Of a stretch of DNA of 42,640 nt, positions 34,601 to 42,640 are shown piece by piece. The DNA lies in contig NW_014577464.1 in NCBI RefSeq assembly GCF_000485595.1, positions 92,662 through 135,301 on the forward strand. Direction: 5' to 3'. Each line of letters begins with the position of its first letter. Within the stretch, counting starts at the first letter, position 1. The notes under the pieces are model-generated. The model made no database searches. It saw only the letters and a list, made by a program, of their open reading frames with translations, and was not told the DNA's origin. Source of the stretch: Priapulus caudatus (taxonomy: Eukaryota; Priapulida; Priapulimorpha; Priapulimorphida; Priapulidae). Made by a program: the position numbers and the translations under genes.

Positions 34601-36835
34601 TGATGTTTTTTCACATGTATGCACAGATGCAAGTTTTGTGAAAGCATGTTGTGCAGGGGTCCCAAGTTGGGAAAATCCAAGAAAGGGAGCCAGCAATCCA
34701 ATTAAGAAAGGGAGCACTTGTGATAATGGTCCATCGCCGTTTTTTCGCAGTGCGCAAAAACAGGAAAAAAAGTTGTGGCGGGCTGCGATCGATATGTGTT
34801 TGTCGCGGCACACCACCATTTTTTATAAAGTATACATGTAAAATAAAATGCAAATTTATGTTAATTTATGGGTTCACATTTATTTATTATTATACGAGTA
34901 TATTACACATTGCATCACATTAATGCTTGCCATTTGTGGCCTTTTATTGTTCGCTGGAATCAAAGTACATCAACAACAACGGCAAATTTAGTAATTTACT
35001 GATGTAAATTTTTATATGGCTGAAAAATGTTACGACCGAGAGCTTCTAGACTCATTCCGGGGAAATCCAAGAAAGGGAGCCAGCAATCCAAGAAAGGGAG
35101 CACTTGTGATAATGGTCCATCGCCGTTTTTTCGCAGTGCGCAAAAACATGAAAAAAAGTTGTGGCGGGCTGCGATATGTGTTTGTCGTGGCACACCACCA
35201 TTTTTTATAAAGTATACATGTAAAATAAAATGCAAATTTATGTTAATTTATGGGTTCACATTTATTTATTATTATACGAGTATATTACACATTGCATCAC
35301 ATTAATGCTTGCCATTTGTGGCCTTTTATTGTTCGCTGGAATCAAAGTACATTAACAACAACGGCAAATTTAGTAATTTACTGATGTAAATTTTTATATG
35401 GCTGAAAAATGTTACGACCGAGAGCTTCTGGACTCATTCCGGGGCACCGGGAGCAGCGTGTCATACCGGGAGGATCCCGGTGAGACCGGGACATTTGGGA
35501 CGTCTGGTTGTGAGAGATTGCCCTGTCACTGCGTTTCATGTGATTGCATTGCACTCATTTATTTTAAATTTTGGGAAATAATGTGCATTTCCAGCTGTTG
35601 AAGTCACATAAGCCAAAGCCACAAAGCTTGTTGAGTCTGCTACTATAACTTTTACTTGCTGATCATCAACTTTGCCAAATGTTACGATGATTCTGAACAC
35701 ATGATGAAATTAGAACTGTGAACGCCAGATAATTATACGAATTTTGCACTGGGTGATGAACTTTCATTTTACAGACGTTCTCCCATTGATTATCTATTAA
35801 AGAGTGTTTACACACACGTGACATTTGTTTATGCTATGTACTGTGAAAGTTTCTGAATATAGATCTGTCTGCGTAATGTATAAAGGGCAATGAACAGTAA
35901 CTAGTAATAACTCGGGGCTGTGCAAAACTCTAGCCAGATGTGTTGTGATAGTTGTAGTAACTGCTTCTAAGGCCTGATAATGTGATAATTAATCCACATC
36001 AAGTGAATCTTTTTGAACAGCTTTTTATCAATTGTTGCTGGTTTCGGGCTACCTATTATATTCCCAGTTGTATTCATGTCAAGTCAGTAATATTACTAAG
36101 ACACTGACAGTAAATAAGAAACTAAAAACTCAACTATAGTATATATATTATAGTGCATCAGTATGGGTATATGTATCCACAGTATAACATCTATTTGCTA
36201 CGTACTAAAGAAACGTTTTTCCCTTCAATTCAATTGCATTTTATGTAAAATCGGAGTTTACTTTATTTTATTTAGCCAAGCCTATTGCGATGTCGATAAA
36301 GCAGTTGCGATTACGCAAAGATGACTTCAAGCTTATCAAGGTCATTGGCAAAGGTGCATTTGGAGAGGTTTGTATATCAACATACAGTAATTATAAACCT
36401 AATAATATTATTATGAATGACGTATAACTCAATCACATGGGATTCTACTTGTTCATTTATTTTAATTATCTTCTGTCGCCAGTTGTTTTATTGCAATTAT
36501 GTTTTGTGTTTAATTGTTTTCCGTAAGAATTAGAAGTGGCAGAACCTGTAATTGTTTCAATAACAATGATAATACGATAGCAGGCAGGCAAATAAAGTAA
36601 TTGCGTAGGCTCTGTGTTTCTAGCCATGTTCATAAAAGTGTCTTAGCTGAAAGAAACTAGCTAACCATTGCATCTGATATTATGTTGTGTTGTTCTTTGT
36701 TGTGTGGATCAAGGATACTGCGTTTAATAAGTTTGTTTCATCTGCTTGCAGGTATCGGTGGTGAAGGAGAAGGTGACAGGCAAAGTGTATGCTATGAAGA
36801 CTCTCAACAAGTGGTACATGCTCAAGCGTGCAGAT
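31635..36835 (+). CDS. MRCK: MRCK/CDC42BP-type serine/threonine kinase, first four coding exons (3' end off window)
   Basis: Exons 31635-31724, 32323-32428, 36276-36367 and 36752-36835 join in phase to 124 codons. ATG 31635 begins [20 protein letters not shown], followed by the family's N-terminal helical segment [20 protein letters not shown] and RREK. The AGC-kinase start is [18 protein letters not shown] (glycine loop) and the ATP-binding lysine is in [16 protein letters not shown]. Exon order and residues match myotonic dystrophy kinase-related Cdc42-binding kinases, which phosphorylate myosin regulators and control actomyosin below Cdc42. The spacing and RREK segment distinguish it from ROCK and citron kinases. 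The next exon (expected to read like ACFREERDVL) is not found before 42640, so its intron exceeds 5.8 kb or the gene is split by assembly. Confidence 0.9.
32542..32606. repeat. 17-bp inverted repeat
   Basis: TGAATATAATATGGGTA (32542-32558) and TACCCATATTATATTCA (32590-32606) are exact complements. It is next to the 34-bp hairpin at 32621-32695, in MRCK intron 2. Confidence 0.8.
32621..32695. repeat. 34-bp perfect hairpin
   Basis: Arms 32621-32654 and 32662-32695 are exact reverse complements (core TTGTTTCAACATGGAAAC) with a 7-base loop GTGACTA. It lies in MRCK intron 2. The size and perfect pairing suit a miniature inverted-repeat element or a small-RNA precursor. Confidence 0.9.
32870..34670. 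other. MRCK intron 2, no exon seen
   Basis: Mixed-composition intronic sequence with a C-run then A-run near 33840-33862. Open frames here show no domain or paired splice sites in the kinase frame. Confidence 0.55.
34672..35443 (+). repeat. tandem duplication, two units of ~382-390 bp
   Basis: Unit one (34672-35061) and unit two (35062-35443) are nearly identical, with two 4-base indels (TTAA after AATCCAA; ATCG in GCGATCGATATG) and a few substitutions. Each begins AAATCCAAGAAAGGGAGC and ends GACTCATTCCGGGG. Inside each unit AGAAAGGGAGC occurs twice. It could be a two-copy satellite. The frames in it are short and shared by chance. It lies in MRCK intron 2. Confidence 0.9.
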
Positions 36836-38330
36836 GTGAGTATGCTATAAGCAGCTATATACAGTGTATATTTATCACCTTGGTTATTTTGCCATGAAGC
36901 CAGGCACGTGCATGTCATCGCCCGAATCAGCCAGCATTCTTGTGTGTAAGTTTTCGTTTTGCGATTATCTTCCAAGTTATGTAACTGTTTGATTTTACCC
37001 ATTCTTCTCTTGCGCTTCAGATAATAATGTGTGTTTAAGTTCATAAAAATAAGATCGTATTCTTGTAGTTCCCTCTCCTACTTGGTAATGGCTTGCAATT
37101 GATAGACATAACACAGAGAATAGTATCAGAAGCATGTATGGCTCTTTCAACATAAAATATTACGAGGTATAATTCTGTCTTGGGGTGAGATAAGGCATCT
37201 AAAATAGCCTTTGTTTTATAATCCTGGGACCTATATTACTTGAGATTCCCTTTTAAAAGTGGGGAAAAGGTTTCATATAGCTTGGAGGTTTCTATCGTTT
37301 ACATATATAACCCAAAGCCAGTTGACTTGTGTAGACATACAGGGTGCTGTCATCATTTGAGTCGCAACATTCAATTTCTGATGAATATTCCTTGACAAAA
37401 TTCGTTCTGTCAAAGCAAACCTCAGAATAATACAAGTTTTATTAATCTTTTATTATAATATACATTATGTAGCATCTTACATTATCTATATTTCACTTAA
37501 ACCTGAATGAAACTAATATATCCATTACTGTTCATTATTTATTTATAGTACCTAGTATACACCAATCTATTCAATTACCAGCTCATATTGATCCCTAGAA
37601 TTACCAGTGTTGGCTTTTAAGTTACTACCTTGCAATCAAACAGTAGGTTTTCACAAACATTATTTACGATCAATGGGCCATTCATTCATTTTATTTCATT
37701 TCATTTCATTTCATTTCATTTCATTTTATTTCAGGTGACAGTGTTTCCTAAATATTAAGTGTTTGTGTAATCACGAAAATATCTATGCCATAAAATATAG
37801 GCATGTTTGAAAAGTAATATAGTTGCATTTTTATGTAGTCGGTCATCAACAGGTTATAACAGACTAGTAATTCTCGTTTTAGATATGTGCTTGATAATAA
37901 AGATGAGAATATTATAAACAACTAATGGATATATACCTATTATCTAACAATTTAAACTATATTTACATGAATGTTGTGCTTTCTTTTAACCTTTATATTT
38001 ACTAGTATGATCATTTAAATGAAGGGCCACTTGTGAAAAAAAAACGTGAGAAACATTTCTGTTATGTACGTGATACCCTGTCAAGAAGACATTATATTTC
38101 TGTAGCCTATAAAGTGAGTGATGGTTGTTACTTTGCGACCTGGCAGGAGCTATGTAAATCTCCACGGACATAATCGGCGCGTTTCTTGTTGACTCTTGGT
38201 GATTTTATTAATTATTTTCAGGTTTCGTGCAAGATTCATAAATTCTCCTATTAGCAAAAGTCTGTATAAGTATGTTTCCTCGTAGCCAGTAACACATGTT
38301 TGGCAGTGCTCTACACTTCATCTGCATTCA
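36836..38330. other. MRCK intron or downstream flank, no exon seen
   Basis: AT-rich sequence with a (TTTCA)n run at 37692-37730. The following kinase exon is not detectable. Confidence 0.5.
37692..37730. repeat. (TTTCA)n microsatellite
   Basis: About six TTTCA units with one TTTTA variant. Confidence 0.9.
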
Positions 38331-38332
38331 CA

Positions 38333-38338
38333 TTTATT
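38333..38338 (-). terminator. poly(A) signal for the minus-strand Gly-rich exon
   Basis: TTTATT on the plus strand is AATAAA on the minus strand, 24 bases after the stop codon of 38362-38586. A second AATAAA overlaps that stop codon. Confidence 0.5.
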
Positions 38339-38361
38339 CACGTAAAACACTACAACTACTT

Positions 38362-38586
38362 TTATTGCCACCAGGTGTTGCCATAGGTTCCACTATTGCC
38401 CTTGCTTCCACCATTACTATTTCCTCCATCGTTGCCATATCCACCACTGCTGCCTCCGCGGTTGCCATATCCACCACTGCTGCCTCCACTGTTGCCATAT
38501 CCACCACTGCTGCCTCCACTGTTGCCATATCCACCACTGCTGCCTCCACTGCTACCATATCCACTACTGCTGCCTCCCCTGTTACA
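38362..38586 (-). CDS. terminal exon of a Gly/Ser/Tyr-repeat protein (hnRNP-tail-like), partial
   Basis: On the minus strand, a polypyrimidine tract and acceptor (CCACTCTGCATTTCAG) precede 75 codons ending in TAA. The protein is built of decapeptides: SGGSSGGYGN three times, RGGSSGGYGN, a variant SSSGYGS, then DGGNSNGGSK and the end GNSGTYGNTWWQ. Repeated G-Y-G with Ser/Asn spacers is the composition of low-complexity tails of hnRNP A/B-type and related RNA-binding proteins, which drive assembly of RNP granules. No RRM exon is recognisable upstream on this strand (38590-42640), so it may lie beyond the window, or this may be a retro-fragment. Because the repeat period is 30 bases, all three frames of both strands stay open; I chose this one for its acceptor, stop and poly(A) signal. 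A non-coding minisatellite remains possible. Confidence 0.5.
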   Translation of the reverse strand, partial: CNRGGSSSGYGSSGGSSGGYGNSGGSSGGYGNSGGSSGGYGNRGGSSGGYGNDGGNSNGGSKGNSGTYGNTWWQ

Positions 38587-38639
38587 CTGAAATGCAGAGT
38601 GGAAATTGACAAATAATGCTACTTAAGGTTTACCATAAT

Positions 38640-38880
38640 TTTAAAAAAACTATATATAAAGCCCCGTGTGATATATTTTGGTTGGCCAAGTACCCATTAT
38701 TTCCAAAGAACGGCAGATCCCTTGAAAATCCGTTGAACCTGAACTGAGCTGGCTATGGCCAGTTACATATTGATGCCAAATGAAAGATGGACGTAGGGCT
38801 CGAAAGCGAAGGTCGACATGGCGGCTGCCCCTCCACAATAATGACGATTCACCAAAGGACCTCATCCAATAAGAGTAAAA

Positions 38881-38915
<35 letters not shown>

Positions 38916-38953
38916 AAAAAAAAAAAAAAAAAAAAAAAAAAACAAAAAAAAAA

Positions 38954-38990
<37 letters not shown>

Positions 38991-39135
38991 AACCAAAAAA
39001 ATGTGTATATGCAATTTTGAAAACATGTGGGTCAAACGCGTTCTTGAGTTATCGTTGACCGTGCCAAATCGTTGACGGACGGACGACGGACGGCGTACGG
39101 ACGGACGACACCCCATGGCCCAATAGATCATGTTG
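38640..39135. repeat. interspersed repeat with ~110-base A-tract and GGACGGAC tail
   Basis: A unique 5' segment (38640-38880), an almost pure A-tract (38882-38990) and a tail with ACGGACGGACGAC and CACCCCATGGCCCAATAG. I recall the GGACGGAC/CCATGGCCCAATAG end as a common invertebrate interspersed repeat. Termini and target duplication are not resolved. Confidence 0.5.
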
Positions 39136-39469
39136 ACGATGTCAGTGTGAGCTATAAACCATGTTATTTTAACACACGCTTTTCCCCTTTTATCAATGAA
39201 TGAATGCCTAATTTGTTATGTAATTAATGTGGCCAAAAAATTGTTACAAGATAACGTCTCAGTCTCAACTATTACCAGGATTTGCCACATAAACGAGTTC
39301 CAATAAGCAAATTAGCACACATTCATGCGTGTATATGATAAATCCTAATAATTGACACATACACCCAATTTGCCCTCGGTAATGTGCCAATTTGAAAAAA
39401 CGCTTGAAAAAGATATGCTTGTGTGAACGTGCATGCATGTGTTATACGCAGGATGTCTTTAGTTTCTGT

Positions 39470-40022
39470 AGAAATGGGCGTGCGGCGCTAAGTTGAAGAC
39501 GCCGTCCCTGCCTCGCTCCCTCCCTCCCCAGGTATAAAAAGCACACCTCCCCTAACTCCGACGAACACACACGTGGTTGTCTGCTCATAATGTTGCACGT
39601 GCCGCAAATGTTGTACAAAAAGAGCACTGGGTTTCACAGCAGCTCCTCCCTTCCCTCCCGCCCACACACGTAATCATGTGACATAGGCATGTGCGTTGAC
39701 CGCACACTGGCAACTCACACCACGCGCCCGACCGCACGCGCACGCAGCCACGGCCGACACCACAACACGCCCGCCCGTCCCGCACCCGCACGCAGCGCAC
39801 GCACGCACGCAGGCGAGACACACAACATGCGCGCCGCCCGCACAGCGCACGCAGCAGACACACGCCGCGCGCGGCACGGTCACGCGGACCAGGCAGACAC
39901 ACACGCCCGCACGATCGCACGCACGGCACGCAGGCAGAACACACACACCCCGCACGCACACCAGCAAACACCACACGCACTCACGTCACGCATAGACGCA
40001 CACAGGCAGACACACACGCACA

Positions 40023-40053
<31 letters not shown>

Positions 40054-40330
40054 CGCACACAGGGGTACGGTGATTTACGTAGAGCAAACGAGTGCAGGGA
40101 ATTGAACGACGCGAGTGAGCCATGGATCGACCGGGCGCGGGATAGACGAGCCGCCAACATATACCGCACGTCTAAGCTCCTTGCACAACGCCTGGTCGCA
40201 CGCCTACGAGGGGAGCCGTCAATGCCGAAAATAACCTTCAACGCAGCTAGACTATATATACGTCCCCTGTAGCGTGAGCGAACGGGCTTAGGATCGGTAA
40301 AGCGCGAGGAACGAAGTATGACAATGATCT
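39470..40330. promoter_or_regulatory. CpG-rich island with TATA-like motif (candidate promoter)
   Basis: Composition shifts to GC- and CpG-rich. TATAAAA at 39533-39539 sits in a C-rich context (CCCCAGGTATAAAAAGC), a fair core promoter for the plus strand, but no coding exon follows. It could serve an alternative MRCK transcript or be fortuitous. Confidence 0.25.
39690..40065. repeat. CACG-rich low-complexity tract
   Basis: Dense ACGC/CACG/ACAC words, becoming a clean (CGCA)n run near 40023-40052. Long open frames on both strands here (up to 138 codons) are products of composition and are not genes. Confidence 0.85.
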
Positions 40331-42640
40331 AATAGATCAAAAGACTGTGCTGAGAGGTTCAAACAAACACAATTATCACTCTCTACCCATTAGGAAAGCT
40401 ACCACCATTGTAAGAAACACAAAATTAGGTCTCTAATTGGTATACGGTAAATTGATACCTAATATAACACAATATTCTTTCGTGAGTTTTGCTCCCTGAT
40501 CACAGTCAAATAGGGACCGCATTTAAACGCATGATTTAGTTTTATAAAATGCCAAGGTACACGTATTACTATGGAATCGCCATTAGGAACTATAAGCTAC
40601 TTTAGTTCTGCCAGTAAACATACGTACATAGGTTAGCTCACTGGCTGTCTTGGCTTCTTCGAAGCCTGCTGCAATTGCGGGCTAGTAGTTTTAGCCACAC
40701 GTGCTAACACGCGTTCCTCTCGAACAAACTGTGACAGCTATAAGCCATCGACAAGTACCATGCACATGTTGCTATCGCCACGGGTGTGACACAAATATGT
40801 CACCGGAGGTAGCTCCATCCGTAACCGATAAGAAAGATTATAATATTCCAATATTACGCTTTGATTTTTCCTGATTTTTGTACTAAGTTTCGCTTTGTCG
40901 TTAACTATTAAAATTTATAAACAACAGATTTACGATACATGTCTGTCAGGTTTCCAAAACACAGTGTATAAGGAGGCCAATGACAGCTGCATGCACTTTA
41001 ATTTTGGATACATTCTATCATTCGTATCGTTAATATGCGAACTTAATGCAGCAATGTAAAGAAAATACATCAGCGTCTATTTAAGGGAGTGAAATGACAG
41101 CTATTCACTATATTTTCGATGACACTCTCTGATTCGTATCTGCTAAAGTATACTTAGGGTGAGAGTGTCACTACAACGCGCCCACCCGGCACACATCTCA
41201 AGTAAAACTCAGGCTATTAAAACCAAGAGTGTTACTACGATACCCGTTACTTGAAAGAATGAAGTATCCACAAATCTGTGCTTTCTACGATAACTAAAAT
41301 ATACATTATATAGGCCTACATGAGTTGGTAATACACAATGACTGAAAATGCAGAGAAAGGATGCGCAAACGACACACGAGTAACAACTACCCACACACAC
41401 GAACCTAAATAACTATACCTCAAGGTTGAGTGTGCATCGTATGATGAATACACACATAAGCAACGACTATCGTGCGAAATTCGTGCTAACCTCGCGATTT
41501 TTTTTTTCTCTATTTCTTTTTTTGAGGCAATGTGATTGCTATACGGGTATACGGGTTTTATTTAATGGTCGATGCCGAAACAGCAGCGGTGCAAATTACA
41601 GCGAATGCGACGCGATCACACTTATTTTAATTACACTTTCAGCTCACTCATTAACACTGGATTTCTATTTGAATTACATGGACAATAAAAAGACCTATAA
41701 ATAATTAATAATAACACTCGCTTCCCCAAAACAACTTTTACAAGAATAGAACGATCAGAGTGTTCTAGTCATAGCAGTCACCAGTCCGGACGATCTGCAC
41801 ACACCGAACACCTGAGCGTTTGCTTGTAAGCGAATTATATAGAGATAATATATATATGATATATATCATATACTATTATATATATGTATATATATATAGT
41901 TCTAACTAGTATATTATTCTACGTTGTAACAAACAAAGACTGCCATGCAACATTGTTATAATAAATATATAAGAATATATATAATAATAATAAAGAATGA
42001 AACGAAAAAATAAAGAAAATAATAATATATAAGAAGATAGTGGATGACAGGATTAACAACACAGCGCAGAACTAGCACTACATGCTGTCTGCCCATACAT
42101 GGATACAACCACGCATGCGTGCACGCGCAACCCACTTGGCTACGTGTACAGTTGACACAGAGCAAGGCAAAAGGTAACGCAATTACGAACACTCCGACGT
42201 GCGTGCGTGCGTGCGGTTACCTGCGTGCGTGCATCACTGCTACTGTTTGCAGGCAAAAGCTGGTGGATGATAATAATTTCTACGGCCTATGGCGTGTCTG
42301 CGTGCAAAAAGGAGTGATGTGTTTTCGTAATTGCGCTTACCTTTGCTTCTGTGTCAATGCTGGTACACGTAAGCCCAAGTGGTGCGCCGTGCACGCGATG
42401 AGCGTGGCTGTATCCATGTATGGCAGTAAGCATGAGTCGCGGAGTCCTGCATGGTGTTGTTAATCTGTTATCCGTTACTCTTACTATATTATTATTATTC
42501 TTTTTTTTTGGCTTTCATTTCTTTTATTATTATTTATATATTATGTCTTATATATTATTATAACAATCGTTGCATGGCAGTTTTGGTGTTACGAAGCGTA
42601 AGATAATATACTAGTAGACTATATATATATATATACATAT
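40331..42640. other. no gene seen
   Basis: AT-rich sequence with TA-rich microsatellites at 41845-41905 and the window end, and GTGC runs near 42198-42235. Open frames lack domains and splice context. Confidence 0.5.

Noticed and set aside
38296-38616. Plus-strand frame of TTAASTVAIS repeats and minus-strand frame of VEAAVVDMAT repeats
   Set aside because: Same 30-base minisatellite read in other frames; only the G/S/Y frame has a splice acceptor, stop and poly(A) signal in place.
38862-39131. Minus-strand frame with a poly-Phe run
   Set aside because: Translation of the A-tract of an interspersed repeat.
39585-40105. Overlapping long frames on both strands
   Set aside because: They follow from CACG/ACGC low complexity and lack any domain.

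Overview
The window is animal (metazoan) nuclear DNA. Its genes are built from short exons with GT-AG introns of a few hundred to a few thousand bases. Two animal signalling genes can be read directly, one intron is of the minor (U12, AT-AC) class, a block of CCCTAA telomere-type repeats is present, and about a third of the sequence is mobile-element debris. I see no operons, ribosome binding sites, CRISPR array, tRNA gene or rRNA gene. The gene set and repeat types suggest a marine invertebrate (sponge, cnidarian or early deuterostome), but the sequence does not let me name the group.

Layout. Positions 1-8193 hold two decayed, intron-containing copies of a DDE-type transposase-like gene (Kolobok-like by its GD...D.PGHSA motif), head to tail on the + strand, and a frameshifted hAT/GTF2I-repeat-like zinc-finger fragment at 8336-8722. 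An 899-bp foldback element sits in an intron of the first copy. Positions 8723-11570 are gene-poor. Positions 11574-15362 form a nested transposon cluster: a non-LTR retrotransposon remnant (reverse transcriptase with YADD box, 12085-14142), a 349-bp hairpin element, and two members of a foldback family with 9-bp target duplications. A third member lies at 17755-18078.

Positions 15434-27913 hold a two-pore channel gene (TPC family, TPC3-like) on the + strand. Eight exons encode the first six-helix domain and nine encode the second. The cytosolic linker between them is missing, exactly where a 10-N assembly gap and a GC-rich insert lie. The intron after the second pore exon is a textbook AT-AC U12 intron.

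Positions 28030-31560 are intergenic, with one dispersed repeat. A CpG-rich stretch leads into the first four coding exons (31635-36835) of an MRCK/CDC42BP-type myotonic-dystrophy-family kinase, ending just after the ATP-binding lysine; the rest of the kinase lies beyond the window. Within its last visible intron or downstream flank, on the minus strand, is a Gly/Ser/Tyr decapeptide-repeat terminal exon (38362-38586) with its own poly(A) signal, resembling the low-complexity tail of an hnRNP-type RNA-binding protein. The last 4 kb hold an A-tract repeat, a CpG-rich CACG-repeat island with a TATA-like motif, and AT-rich sequence with no gene I can support.

The two channel and kinase genes are independent neighbours; nothing suggests joint regulation. 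The most informative signals are the AT-AC intron, the incomplete channel linker, and the foldback family, one copy of which can be compared with a paralogous unoccupied site in the same window.
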